Positions 36,423-47,382 of a stretch of DNA of 64,000 nt are shown here, one piece after another. The DNA comes from Phragmites australis (Eukaryota > Streptophyta > Magnoliopsida > Poales > Poaceae). Under the pieces are notes generated by a model, which searched no databases, was not told the origin of the DNA, and worked only from the letters and a program-made list of their open reading frames with translations. How positions within the stretch are numbered: the first letter of the stretch is position 1; each line of letters begins with the position of its first letter. The stretch covers positions 1,704,001-1,768,000 of the forward strand of contig NC_084940.1 in the NCBI RefSeq assembly GCF_958298935.1, in the 5' to 3' direction. The position numbers and the translations under genes are program-made.

Positions 36423-38909
36423 CAGTTTTTCTTCTATGCTTCAGCTGCAAGAATTCCTTCAGCACTCAGTGTAAGTCTTACCTATTCTGCATGACATACT
36501 GTGATGCTCAGACGATTTAATTTAATTTTCTTGTAACTTTCAATTTTAACCAGGAGTTCAGGACATTTTGCCTCCTGTTAGTCTGGTATATCACTTGGTC
36601 CCAATGCACTGATGACGTGGTGATGTACTTGTAAAGAGCGAGATGATCTTTTAATCAGCACTAATTTCTTTTCCAAGACAGGTACATATTTAACCCTGAA
36701 TTTAGTTGGTTGTAACTTGTGACACTAACAAAATGTGGCCTTCCGTATTCCGTTGGTTGGCTAACAATCAAATGCCTCCTTAGAGATCTCTTCCAGTTGT
36801 TTTCGTTTCCCCCCTGGTTGTAACCAACATATGAAAATTCTTAATAGAAAAGGCTACTAGTGGAGTAACCTGACGAAATCAACTGAAGTTAATTTTGTAG
36901 TATATGTTTTGTATGGCAGACAGTGCTGGCATTATAAAACAAAACGTGTTAGTATTTTATGGTGTTGTTTCCCATCGCTCTCAAGATATGAAGTGCCATT
37001 GTGCAGCGAGAGTGACTGATATATTCCCTCTCCAACATTTACTAATAAAAATGTGAAGTATTAATTCATTTCCTATAGGTGGCATGCATGCCATGGTAGG
37101 TTTTATTTCGTTTTTTGAAAAGTATAAGTTAGGACATATATTGAAAAAGAATTAACACTGTGTGCCTGATACTGCTTCTGCCCACAACCATTTGGAGTGA
37201 ATTCAGGTATGTCTTTCCAATTGATGAACTTGTCAGCTAAACGTACACCTCAGCCAAAGTCACAAGCTGTAGTGAAACAGATTTGACATTACCTGATTTA
37301 AAGCAACCAAGCATTTTTTACCCCATGCGCTGAAGCATATTTTAGGTAATTTAGTCCCCCTTTTGTCTGTTGCCTTTCGCACTTACATTGACCTGAATTT
37401 GGGGGAATATAACTGGGATTTTCCAGGCAATAAATTGTTTCCCTCATTGATGTGGCATTGTGCTAAAAATTCCTGGAAATACGATAGTGTCTACTCCTAT
37501 ATTGCTAAGCCCACGCGGAAGGCATGATGAGCTCGATTACTCGAAATGGCTAACCCCGAGTAACCAACTACCGTTGCATGATTGACTAAGTTATTTGTGT
37601 ACATCCCATGTGTATCTCATTGGGAGCAGTTGAACGTGGAGCACATGCTGTGATTTGAACATTTGCAAATCAATTGATTAGTAGGTAGCTCCGGTTGACT
37701 TGATAGCCACTCCAACCAGCATTACGTTTGATCCATTTGTGTATTCTGTGGTGGGCTTAAGAATTGTTCATGGGATATAACATGATGAACCTCGTGTGGC
37801 TTTCACTGTTACACCCCATCTCTCAAAGACTAAAAACCTCTGGGCGAATGGGTGATCCAAATCCAAGCCAAAGCTGGGATGGCGCCTTGCTCGCCCGAAT
37901 TTCCCCTTATTTTTAGCTTTGCCGATTGTCTGAGCATGGCAAAAAATTTAGATCAAACCAAGTGAAGACCAAATGAGGGATACGGCTAAATTTTGTCCTG
38001 GGGCAGTGTTGCTCTGAATCAAACACGTATACTCGTGGTCCATGTTGGATAGGGATCGCACGTCTAACCTGGTTATTAGTAACACGTGATGTTTGAATGG
38101 GGCTCGTTTTTTCAATGGTTCCAATCAACTGCAGGCAGCGTGTCTTATGGATAGTTTGAATGGGGCTCGTTTTTTTCAATAGTTAATAAATGAGCTGCAC
38201 ATTTTTCTCTTTTTTTTTCCAAACTTCCTCTACATGAAATATGATGCAAAGGATATTATTTTTGAAAAGAAATTTCACATAAGGTCTTAGAATTATCTCT
38301 AGTTTTTTTTAGAATTTTTTTTGTGATTTTTATTTTTTTTAATTTTTTTTGGGGTTGCAACAAAACAACTTTTGGAGTGGGAGTCAAAATCTAAGTGACT
38401 TTGGGGGTTGCATTTTTCCCAATAATGGTTCCAATCAACTGCAGGCAGCGTGTGTCTTATGCTCATTTATCGGGCAATCCGGGCTTTACATATGCAAACG
38501 AATCATGTGTTAAAGATGCATGTTGAGATGCCCTTTGGGATAAATCGCGATAAGGTTCTTGAATCACTGCTTTTTTGAACCAAATCTTTAGTCACTGCCA
38601 CTATCCAGTATCCAAGCATCAAGCATGTCTTCCATTACAACACTGTATACCCCTGTTCCTGCATGTCTGCAAACCATGATCACTTCGCAATATGAATCAA
38701 CAAAAACACCAACGTTTCTTCCCCTCTTTCGTCCATACCACCACACTCCATGTGCTACCAAATACCCCTCCGCCTTCTCGATAGCTTTCCTTGAGACGAA
38801 ATTACCCTCCAGTTCTTGTGCCCGATTTGTTCCCTCGGTCATCGCCTCCATTCTTTCCGGTCACCACCGCCAACTCCGGCCGTCGTCCTAATGGGTCACG
38901 GACAACAGG
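36423..38909. other. APE2 3' UTR and intergenic DNA with local duplications
   Basis: The first few hundred bases are likely APE2 3' UTR. No further gene is recognised. At 38091-38453 two short segments are each present twice: GTTTGAATGGGGCTCG at 38091 and 38154, and AATGGTTCCAATCAACTGCA at 38114 and 38424. Confidence 0.4.
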
Positions 38910-39125
38910 TCAGGTGCACAACAGGGCGATGAAAACCATGAGCGTGAGGGTGACGACCATGGACGCCACAGTGAGCGCCAGTATTAGCATGTTGGCCACC
39001 GCCACCCTCACCTCCCGCAAGTACTCTGCCATCGCCAATGCTAGCATCATCAGCGGGAAAAAGTAGGCCCACCACACCACGTTGAACTGATGCATCGCCT
39101 GCTTGAACAAGGTCGGCCGGAATGG
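38910..39125 (-). pseudogene. SLAC1/SLAH-type anion channel, C-terminal relic
   Basis: The minus-strand frame reads RPTLFKQAMHQFNVVWWAYF, then FPLMMLALAMAEYLREVRVA, then a hydrophobic segment ending LMVFIALLCT. This is the penultimate and last membrane region of plant S-type anion channel homologues, where FNVAWWAYSFPLT-LALA--EYA is conserved. Intact SLAC/SLAH proteins have ten membrane helices and 370-550 residues. Here only about 70 residues align. The sequence upstream in the same frame (to 39389) is not channel-like, and I saw no other channel segments nearby. It is best read as a truncated duplicate or pseudogene. Confidence 0.6.
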
Positions 39126-40259
39126 CAGCAAGCTCGCACGTGTGAATCCAACTGAGCAAGGGGACCTCTGGGATGGTGGTGAGCTTGCACACGAGGGGGG
39201 TGGCACGGGCGTCCGGATGCTTGCGAGCTGGGTGATGAAAGGAAGAAGTCGCTGCGACCTTGAGAGGACGACGGTGGCGGGAATTTGCTGCGACGAGCAG
39301 CAGGCGCAGAGGTCCAGGTTCCTCCTCAAATGCATGTGGGAAGTAGGACTTAGATGAAATATTTGAAGTGCTGAACTCGAATTAATCATCTACCAGGTTC
39401 TTTGATGGTTGTTAACCGTAATTAATTGACCTAAGTGCTCAAGAGAAATCAGTGCGAAGATCTGTGGTTGAGCCTTTGTATGGTTGGCTCGTCAAAATGG
39501 CTGGGGCTGCCAAAGCAACGGCGAATGAGCCTCACGCTGCCGCAGTAGGGGTGGGCCGGCGACGGGAGAGCTCTTGGCTGCCATAAAGATCAGGGAGCTC
39601 GCCGCCTCCCTCAGAGGGGTATTTTGGTCTTCACGGTGCATCAGCACAGTGGATGTTGACAGATGGTGACATGGATAAAAAAGTTTTTCCCTTTCTGGAA
39701 GAAAAAAAACAACAAAAGTCTTCTCTTTCTGAAAAAAAAACACAACAAAAGTCTTCCCTTCCTGAAAAAAAAGATCAACAAAAGGTTTTTAAGGCATTTG
39801 CCCCACAAACTGTTATAACTTCCAAGAACCTGGAACCTTCATCTCCGATCGCCAATAACCCGATAGTACAGCGTCGTCTGTAATGCAACACACATGATGC
39901 ACCTGTGCTGTTGCCGTCTCTCCAATCTCCATAAAAAAAAGGAAAAAGAAAAATATCTTGCCCGGCCTGCCACAGCCACCACACCTAACGCCAATTGAAG
40001 TATTGAAACAGCTAACAAAAACCGAAACCTTAAATAAAACAGCACCGGAGCTCACACAAGAGCATCCCTTTCTTCCTCCTCCGGATCGATGAATCAGTCA
40101 AGCTCCCACAAATAAACCATATATCCTCCACATGTTGCTCGGCTAGCTCACATGCTCTGATATTTTCTTCCTTGCTGTCTTGCTAGCTGCTATCAATCTG
40201 TGTCGAGCTTACAACGACATCCAGGTCAGAGCTCGAGGCAGCAGGATCCTCTATTTATA
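39126..40259. other. Intergenic and promoter region of the PLC-X gene
   Basis: Contains a short frame with three 33-bp tandem repeats (annotated separately). The last few hundred bases are the presumed promoter and 5' UTR of the phosphodiesterase gene. The motif CTATTTATAATGG overlaps that gene's start codon and is therefore unlikely to act as its TATA box. Confidence 0.4.
39690..39790. repeat. 33-bp tandem repeat, three copies, in a Lys/Gln-rich frame
   Basis: Three imperfect units on the plus strand translate to FLEEKKQQKSS, LSEKKTQQKSS and LPEKKDQQKVF. The unit is 11 codons, and the differences between copies keep the frame open. The surrounding 76-codon frame (39653-39883) has no recognised homologue. 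It may be a chance frame over an A-rich minisatellite. Confidence 0.6.
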
Positions 40260-41273
40260 ATGGCTGCCTCCAATAGCAACGGCTCTGGCAAGAACGGCAC
40301 CAGCCCGCTGGACGCCATGGGCGCCTTCTTCTCGAAGCAGGTCGAGCGGCGCAAGCTGGTCACCAGCGAGAAGCAGGCGCTGTCCACGCGGCTGTCAGCG
40401 TCCGGCGACACTTTCCCGGGCTCGGACCACCGGCCGGGGGACCGGAAGCGGTGGATGGCGGAGCTGGGGGCGGACAAGGTGCGCGTGCACCAGGTGGTGT
40501 GGCCCGGCACGCACGACTCGGCCACCAACAAGATCGGCATCCCGTTCGTGACGCGCCCCTTCGCGCAGTGCCAGTCGATGTCCGTGTACGAGCAGCTCGC
40601 CACGGGCGCGCGCGTCATCGACGTGCGCGTCCAGGAGGACCGCCGCGTCTGCCACGGCGTGCTGCCGACGTACCCCGTCGACGTGGTCCTCGACGACGTC
40701 AGGAGGTTCCTGGGCGAGACCGAGTCCGAGGTGGTCATCCTCGAGATACGCACAGAGTTCGGGAAGGAGGACCCGCCGGAGTTCGACAAATTCCTCATCG
40801 AGCAGCTCGGCGAGCACCTGATCCCGCAGGACGAGGCCGTGTTCCACAAGACCATCTCCGAGCTGCTCCCACGGCGCGTCATCTGCGTGTGGAAGCCCCG
40901 CAAGTCGCCGGCGCCCAAGCCCGGCGAGCCGCTGTGGAGCGCCGGGTACCTCAAGGACAACTGGATCGACACGGACCTGCCGGAGACCAAGTTCGAGAGC
41001 AACATCAAGTTCCTGGAGCAGCAGCGGCCGGTGGCCGACCGGAGGTTCTTCTACCGGGTGGAGAACACGGTGACGCCCAAGGCCGACAACCCGGTTCTTT
41101 GCGTGTGGCCCGTGACGAAGCGCATCCACGGGTACGCGCGGCTGTTCATCGCCGAGGTCTTCGCCAAGGGCCTCGGCGACAAGCTGCAGGTGTTCTCCAC
41201 CGACTTCATCGACGGGGACTTCGTCGACGCCTGCGCCGGCGTCACCAAGGCACGCGTCGAAGGCACCGCCTGA
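40260..41273 (+). CDS. PI-PLC X domain-containing phosphodiesterase (PLC-like)
   Basis: Single-exon gene for 337 residues. The N-terminus is a Ser/Asn/Gly-rich stretch, then FFSKQVERRKLVTSEKQAL. The X domain spans about residues 70-330: VWPGTHDSATNKIGIP contains the first catalytic His (about 85), VQEDRRVCHGVL the second (about 132), and VVILEIRTEFG, SELLPRRVICVWKPR, YLKDNWIDTDLP and FFYRVENTVTP are family signatures. It matches in full length the plant PLC-like phosphodiesterase group that has only an X domain, without EF-hand, Y or C2 domains. These resemble bacterial PI-PLC; the plant substrate is not established. No signal peptide is obvious. The ATG at 40260 is chosen; upstream in-frame codons include no ATG. 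GC-rich codon use is typical of grass intronless genes. Confidence 0.9.
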   Translation: MAASNSNGSGKNGTSPLDAMGAFFSKQVERRKLVTSEKQALSTRLSASGDTFPGSDHRPGDRKRWMAELGADKVRVHQVVWPGTHDSATNKIGIPFVTRPFAQCQSMSVYEQLATGARVIDVRVQEDRRVCHGVLPTYPVDVVLDDVRRFLGETESEVVILEIRTEFGKEDPPEFDKFLIEQLGEHLIPQDEAVFHKTISELLPRRVICVWKPRKSPAPKPGEPLWSAGYLKDNWIDTDLPETKFESNIKFLEQQRPVADRRFFYRVENTVTPKADNPVLCVWPVTKRIHGYARLFIAEVFAKGLGDKLQVFSTDFIDGDFVDACAGVTKARVEGTA

Positions 41274-42129
41274 CCGCAAAATCAATGGCGCGCGAGGTGA
41301 GAACGTCTCGGATGCTTTTCTGCATGTACGACGCACGTACTTCCGATTGATTAGGAGACGTCCTGCATGGGCTTGTAATAGTAACTAGAGGAGTTGCCGC
41401 GATTAGAGGACCAGTAATCCGTTGGTGTTGTAGTGTGCAGAGCAGTGTGTGCTCTCGTCGATCGACGTTGTTGTTTGTGAATTCGTGAAGGATTGTAGCG
41501 TACGTACACCTCACCTACGTTGTTGGTTAGTAATCCGCAACGCACGGACACTATATTGCAGTGTGTGTGTTTAGAGGAACATGTGACTTGTATCATGTAT
41601 CCATGGATCATGTGAGTGTACATGTGTTGTGTGTATATATAGTGTGATGAACTGGTCAGATAGAACACGATGTACACATGAATAAACAGAGGGTACGTTT
41701 GTTTGGGACGAGTGCCTGCTTATGAATTTACTTACCAATAGCTCTTCCGTTTCTATATATGTGATGGTCCAATGAAGTATTTAGACCCTGTTTATTTTTT
41801 ATTCCGATTATAAATTCTAACCTCAAAAGCAAAAGTAAAAATAAATAGTTATGATATAAAAGCCGATTCCCACTGTTCATAAGATATATTGTACCATAAA
41901 ATTTCACAATTTACAATCTAGTGAAAAATATCTTCCACAGATTCTATAGATTAAATTGTATTTTCACAATCTAAATTTAAAATAAACATCGTTACGTTAC
42001 TTTGAGTGATAGGAGGAGAAGCTTTCAGTTTCAATAGTATAGATTTTTGTAGGCCAGGGTCTTATGATGGTCCAATTCATTAATGCTTCCATATTTGGTT
42101 AATCAGTTGATATTATATATGGACAAGCG
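41274..42129. other. PLC-X 3' region and intergenic DNA
   Basis: The 3' UTR of the phosphodiesterase gene probably lies in the first 400 bases. Around 41785-41993 the ends ACCCTGTTTATTTT and AACGATGTTTATTTT (right end reverse-complemented) suggest a MITE, but no target duplication was found. Confidence 0.4.
41785..41993. mobile_element. Probable MITE
   Basis: A 209-bp AT-rich stretch with imperfect inverted termini (ACCCTGTTTATTTTTTAT and AACGATGTTTATTTTAAAT after reverse complement). It has no coding capacity. The missing target duplication keeps confidence low. Confidence 0.4.
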
Positions 42130-42330
42130 TTTTTTTTTTCACGAACGAGACTCACACCTTAGTTTCAGAGGACTGAGGACATCTCGAGGGTGAGCGATGC
42201 CCACTAAAAATAGGGACGCACCATAAAAAGGTAGTACCCCCGTATGCAAACACCAGGGTTCGAACCCACGACAACAAGCAAGGCTCCACGAGTCTTACTG
42301 TAGGCTACGAGCCCGTTTGCATTTTAGGAC
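42130..42330 (-). mobile_element. SINE-like element with pol III B box
   Basis: On the minus strand the sequence contains GGTTCGAACCC, an exact pol III B box, followed about 130 bases later by GAGTCTCGTTCGTG and a run of A residues (42131-42140 on the plus strand as T). A box and 5' end are not certain. The layout of B box, body and A tail fits a tRNA-derived SINE. Confidence 0.45.
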
Positions 42331-43594
42331 TATTAACCGGTGAATTACATAAGATAAAAAATGTCTAAGGCCTCACGAGAGAAGTCAACTACTGCACAAT
42401 GAGTGAGCTCGATATGATATCGGGGTTCAAATAACATGACTCATGGGAGACATCAGACGTGCAAAGAATCAACAATTGGCCAAACACTAGCCACGTCATT
42501 TGCACTTTGTGATTTAGGTCCCAATCAATCAACATCCAACATTTTTAAAAATGGTGGCGACATTTTACCTGCCTTTTGAGCAGCAGAAGCTGTATACGCC
42601 CTTATCCATGGCGAGCGAAAATGGTGCGCCCAGCCCCCGTGTCGCCAAGCTCGCCGTGGAACACCTCGGTCACGAACTCGCAGCGCCTCCTGCTAACCAA
42701 ATCTATCTCTGCACATTGTCCTAAATCCAAAACGAGCAGTACGTGAAAGTGATCCTGTACCTGTTCGTTGCTTTGTGGTTTTAATTTTGGGAAGCTTGTT
42801 CTGGAGTGCAAATGTCACTCAATTTATGTGCAAGATGTACTGGGCATGATGTTCCTAGCATTTGCAATTTCTTTAGCCATTGAATCCCCCCCTCCCACCC
42901 ACAAAATAAAAGAGCTGCCCTGAACTGCATTCTAAATTGCTAAAAAAATGGTGTTAATTCTTTTGTACTTGAGTGGCTATTTGATTGTGTTTTCATGATT
43001 GTAGGACTTGCAGAATGGTCAGGTTTCACTCACTAATTTCAATTTATTTTGACGCATATGCAGCTCACTCGAATAAGTTTGATATTAGGATTGACCAAAT
43101 CGATTCAGTGACATGGCGTTACCCCATTGCTAACTTTCTTTCTTTATATATATACAGGGCTAATTTTCTGTATTGTTGATCCTGCAGTATGGGAAACTCA
43201 TCGACACTGAGGGTCACTATGTATGGAACAACATTGAAGGGAAGTTTGCTGCACTTTGTGAACATTGTATTGACTACTGAAATACAGAAACGTTATATGA
43301 GACCCTCTAGTCGCTGCATGTACCAATTTAATCATGCCTCTGGTTTGTTACTTATTGTTGAGTGAAAACTATTGTGAATGTATGTATCTTCCGAAAAAAA
43401 TTGCATGTCCTAGTCCTGCCATTTTGAATCGAACAAAAGTAGATAGCGGCATAGCCCGCTTCAAAAATATATGATTGAATTTCAGGTTGGAAATGATTGA
43501 ACTGATTTCACGAATGTATTCAGGAGTCAACATGTGCTGCAAAAAAAATGGCAAATTTGACAGGAAAAAATAATGATAATATAATGCTTCTTGG
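42331..43594. other. Intergenic; a possible terminal exon near 43.2 kb
   Basis: After CCTGCAG at about 43188, the plus strand reads YGKLIDTEGHYVWNNIEGKF followed by AALCEHCIDY and a stop. This is protein-like and preceded by a good acceptor, but I do not recognise it and found no convincing partner exon. The ATG-led segment at about 42608 (MASENGAPSPRVAKLAVEHL) is also protein-like, but ends quickly. Confidence 0.25.
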
Positions 43595-43798
43595 CATGGT
43601 TCACCAATGCGTTTGATCACCGAAAACCACCCGCGGGCGGTAACCGCACAATAATTCGGTGAAAACAGAATTTTGTCAATTTTTTGAATTTTCTTAAATT
43701 TTGAATTTGAGTTTGATCGAAAACCGGTCAACTTATGAATATGATGCGGATCAAATCGACAGGTAATCAAGCGGTTACCAACGATTTTTTGAACCCTG
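43595..43798. mobile_element. hAT MITE related to the element at 13.9-17.1 kb
   Basis: A 204-bp element with termini CATGGTTCACCAATGCG and CAGGGTTCAAAAAATCG (right end reverse-complemented). Its subterminal motifs GGTAACCGC and GCGGTTACCA are shared with the large hAT element at 13861-17145. The flanks CTTCTTGG (43587-43594) and CTTTCTGG (43799-43806) are an 8-bp target duplication with two differences. It has no coding capacity and was presumably moved by a relative of the BED-finger element. Confidence 0.65.
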
Positions 43799-44500
43799 CT
43801 TTCTGGTGGCTACTTGCACAAACAGAAAGCATTTTAGTGCAGCAACTTGCCATTATCTGGACTACACACCAAATGCACACATTATGGTCACCATCTGGAT
43901 TCGCTAGCTGGCGCGGCTCGTACCCCGCTTCCTCCTCACCTCCTGCGACGCACGCAACTGGCCGAGCCGGGTTGGTTCAAGCAGTTGAGCGTTCGGCGGA
44001 CGCGCACGAGAGAAGCTAGACGCAGGCAAAGGGCACAGAAGAAACAGACGCCCGTTGGCGCGCCAAGCCAAACCAAACCAAGCCAACCTGGACATCGGCG
44101 CACGCGCCGGGCGCGTCTGGATGGTGCCCAGTCCAAACCGTTGGCTTGCCAAAAAATGGTGGAGCATTTGGCCGACGCGATTTCGCGCGTGCGTGGGCGT
44201 GAAAATGAACTAACGCGGACGAGGAAGCACAGGCGACACGCGGGCTCGCCAATGGGTTGGGCGAGTGCGGGGTTCTCCACCGCACAAGCACACGGCGCCA
44301 CAGCAGAACCGGAAATTTCACCCAGCTACGCGAACGAAGCTTCCGGTCGCCTTCCGACCCCCCACCTGGCCATGCACAGCACGCGTCCTTAAAACCCGCC
44401 TCGGTCTCACACCAATACAAGAGTCGTCAGTGCCTAGCTAGCTCTTAGACACGGTCACGGTGCAGTTTGTTACGTGGGCTGAGCACTAGCCGTGATCACC

Positions 44501-45100
44501 ATGCGCGCAAGCAGCGGCTGCGCGCAAGAGTACTACCCCGGTCGCCGCTGCCTCGCAGTCGCAGCTGGGGCCTCGCCGCCGGTGTCGGCCTCGGCCTCGG
44601 CTCAGTCGCTTGACGCGCAGCGCGCGGACCTGGAGAGGGCGCTGGGGGTGACCACGACCGTGCTCTTCGTCGCCAGCTTGTTGTTCATCGTGCTCAGCAC
44701 GCTCTACGGCTGCCTCTGCACCGGCAGGCCCCAACAACCCGACGGCGACCCGGGCGCGTTACCGGCGGCGGCGTCTGCCGAGGAGACCAAGCGCGCGCTC
44801 GAGGAGATCCCCGTGGTGGTCGTGCAGGTGCGCGACGACGGCGACCGGGGCAGCGAGGGAGGCGTTGAGGAGGAGGAGGCCGGGGAGTGCGCGGTGTGCC
44901 TGGCGGAGTACGCGGGCGGGGAGGAGGTGCGCGTGTTGCCCGCGTGCCGGCACGGGTTCCACCGGGAGTGCGTCGATCGGTGGCTGCTCACGCGCGCGCC
45001 CACCTGCCCCGTGTGCCGCGCCCCCATCGCCGCGCGCTCCAAGGAACCCGACGCCAAGTGCTGCGCCGGCGGCGATGCCGTGCTGCCTGTAGTCCCATAA
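44501..45100 (+). CDS. ATL-type RING-H2 finger protein (putative E3 ubiquitin ligase)
   Basis: Intronless, 199 residues. An N-terminal Ala/Ser-rich stretch precedes one hydrophobic segment (VTTTVLFVASLLFIVLSTLY, about residues 50-70), a likely membrane anchor. A Glu-rich linker precedes a RING-H2 domain: ECAVCLAEYAGGEEVRVLPA, then CRHGFHRECVDRWLL and TCPVCRAP. All eight metal ligands are present (C-C-C-H-H-C-C-C), and the Trp contacting E2 is kept. Spacing before the last Cys pair is 11 residues, one more than the usual 10 in ATLs. Plant ATLs are membrane-anchored ligases in defence and growth; the substrate is unknown. The ATG at 44501 is the first in frame; a GTG just upstream is ignored. 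Very high GC is typical of intronless grass genes. Confidence 0.9.
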   Translation: MRASSGCAQEYYPGRRCLAVAAGASPPVSASASAQSLDAQRADLERALGVTTTVLFVASLLFIVLSTLYGCLCTGRPQQPDGDPGALPAAASAEETKRALEEIPVVVVQVRDDGDRGSEGGVEEEEAGECAVCLAEYAGGEEVRVLPACRHGFHRECVDRWLLTRAPTCPVCRAPIAARSKEPDAKCCAGGDAVLPVVP

Positions 45101-45500
45101 AAACGTGAGGGTAAACATACATGTAGCGAGACGTACAGTGCACTAATCTGGTAGTGGTGTTGAGCTCAGTTTTGCTGGTTTTCTTCTTCTTCTGATAAGA
45201 TAAGAACATTCGATCGATGAGATGAAATGTTATTAGCTAGGCCAGTGATTTTTATTTACAAAATTAGCTAGATCAACGATGATCCATGTGGATGTAGCAT
45301 CAGGAATTCAGGATTATCCAGCTTTTGAACTCTGCTGGGAACTTGGGATGAAGGCATGTAGCGGTGGGTGCACGTACGGTGGTACGGGCGTGTCCATCCT
45401 GATCCGCATTCGATCGTGTCCATGGAGAAATGTAAGACCATAACTGTGATGTACACACCTACTATATGAGTCTTTAAAATATTTTAATATTTAGATTGAT

Positions 45501-45780
45501 AAATAAACCGTAAAAAATCATCTTATTGGAACAAACATATAACTAATAGGAACGTTTATACACTAAAAAAACTAGAAAGTATGACTAAATAAACCATAAA
45601 AAAGACATTCCACTGGAACAAACACGTAACTAACCAGAACCATAAAAAAACCCCAAAAATGTGGCTGAATAAACCCAAAAAAAAGACATCCCACCAAAAC
45701 AAATACAACCGGAACCATAAAAAACTAGAAAGTGTAGCTAAGCAAATCGTTAAAAAAGTCATCCCACAGAATATAGCGTA
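45501..45780. repeat. Degenerate tandem repeat, about 80-bp unit, four copies
   Basis: Units start near 45501, 45587, 45667 and 45740 with AAATAAACC-like sequence. They share RACATYCCA, GGAACAAACAC, ACCRGAACCATAAAAA and ACTAGAAAGTRTRRCT in order. Unit length drifts from 86 to 73 bp. AT-rich, non-coding. Confidence 0.65.
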
Positions 45781-46730
45781 ACGACATATATATTTACAAA
45801 TCTATCTTTTTCAACACTTCCTTTAATTTGCTTCAAGATTTGTGTAGGAAAATATATGGACAGTATATATAGTGTGCACACACCACATAGTGGAAATTTC
45901 CAAAATGTGTCCCTGTCGTGTTTGCCTCACAAAACGCAATCGAGTCAATTTGCGGCGCTGAAGAACGGCTAGCTAGCTCTTGCTCGCACAACACGTCACC
46001 AGAACACCTCCGATTCCGTGGAATCGGCCTAGACCAGACCAGAGAGATCATCTTCCGAGCTGGGTTTGCCTCACCGAAAGAGCTGGTTTTGCTCGAGGCT
46101 CCCAGCGTGCTACATGAAACAGACGTGAATCTGAAAGTTCATGTGTTCGGTACTTCGGTGTGCTAACGGGCAGATGTCGATGCCGAGGCTGGCAAGGAGA
46201 TCGAGGTGGTCCGCTGATCTGAATTTCTGATCATGTCATCACCAAATGTCCACATGACAGAGTGAGTGTTTGTTTTTTTATAAAAACAATAATCTTATGT
46301 CTTGCCAAATTGCTTAAACTATATTATGCCTGAGAAACTCAGCTGCAACAAGAAACACGGTATTGCAAAAATAACACCTCCATCGAGACTGAACAGTCAA
46401 CACACATATGGGATGTCTGCGTCAGCTTGGAGATATGACAGAAACGAAATGTCTCAAAGAAATCATTTTGGACTCCAGTCATGTACCTGAAAGGAATGAT
46501 GTGCAAGAAGGATCAAGTCATTAAACGGACATAAGCTGCAAAAAACCGAACAGGCCATGTGCTAGACCAGCACACAGTTTCATCTGAATGTCCAGAAGCA
46601 ACGTATTAGGTAGGAGCATGAACAATGCAAATCCCAGTGTCACCCCTCGCCACCGTTCGGCGTGCATGGCGAGCACGATCCGCCCGGCAGCGTCCATTAG
46701 GAATTTAATCCCTGTGATTTCTGTACCATC

Positions 46731-46800
46731 TGAAATTGGAACACATCCTAAGTTTGAAAATTATTAAGTACAGCAAGACTCTGTCATGTTCGACCCATTT
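46731..46800. repeat. Dispersed direct repeat, copy 1
   Basis: TGAAATTGGAACACATCCTAAG and the following 50 bases closely match 50389-50455. The two copies bracket the Ty3/gypsy remnant. Confidence 0.75.
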
Positions 46801-47270
46801 CCTGCGGTCCAAAATTCAGTAGGCGCTCTTCGCCGCGTTCAGGAGGTAGTGCGCACTGATCTTGCGCGCGCGGCGCAAGTACCGGGCCGTCCGGCGCGGA
46901 GCTCCGTCGGGACGGCGTGCGACGGTCGTTAAGCGAGAAACGCACGTTGTTGCACTATTCTTTGGGATTTCTTCGAACACAAACAGCACATATTCATCAC
47001 CCACGGGCGATGGGCCATGGCGACGGAGTAGCGCGCCACGAGGACGGGGCTGCAGGAAGAGAAGGCGCTCTGATAGGAGCATGGGACAGCGAGCGCCCGA
47101 GAGAGAATGTCAGTGCCTATCTTCGGAGGGACGGCAAGCTGACTCCTGCAGGTGAGTTGGAATCGGACGGGGAATAGGAACCTGACGTAGTATAGGAGAC
47201 CAAAACAGCAGGTGCTTCTATCCGCAAGCTGGGCCTAGGCCTCCATGCCATCAAAGTCAACCCAAAGTAC

Positions 47271-47382
47271 ATTGGGTCCAGTTGGGCTGTGTGAGAAGTG
47301 ACCCCAAAAGCTATGTAATTGAACACATTGGATCCAGTTGGGCTGTGTGAGGAGTGGCCTCAAAAGCTATGTAATTGGACCT
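47271..47382. repeat. 56-bp tandem duplication in the gypsy 5' LTR
   Basis: Two adjacent 56-bp copies (47271-47326, 47327-47382) share CCAGTTGGGCTGTGTGAG and AAAAGCTATGTAATTG, with several substitutions. LTR-internal duplications of this kind often affect the promoter region. Confidence 0.8.

Larger units (their letters stand above)
45101..47150. other. Intergenic; tandem repeats and unplaced exon-like stretches
   Basis: The ATL 3' UTR occupies the first few hundred bases. A degenerate tandem array lies at 45501-45780. On the minus strand, 47082-46816 is open for 88 codons with a protein-like end (RRTARYLRRARKISAHYLLN), and about 46720-46530 reads FLMDAAGRIVLAMHAERWRG. Neither is recognised, so I do not call them genes. 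Confidence 0.35.

Noticed and set aside
38588..38851. Minus-strand 87-codon frame downstream of the channel relic
   Set aside because: It looks protein-like in places (AHGVWWYGRKRGRNVGVFVD), but I recognise no family and found no splice partner.
40248..40262. CTATTTATAATGG as a TATA box for the PLC-X gene
   Set aside because: It overlaps the start codon, so it cannot position transcription of this coding region.
46816..47082. Minus-strand 88-codon frame ending SAHYLLNAAKSAY
   Set aside because: Protein-like end, but no known domain and no convincing exon chain with the frame at about 46.6 kb.
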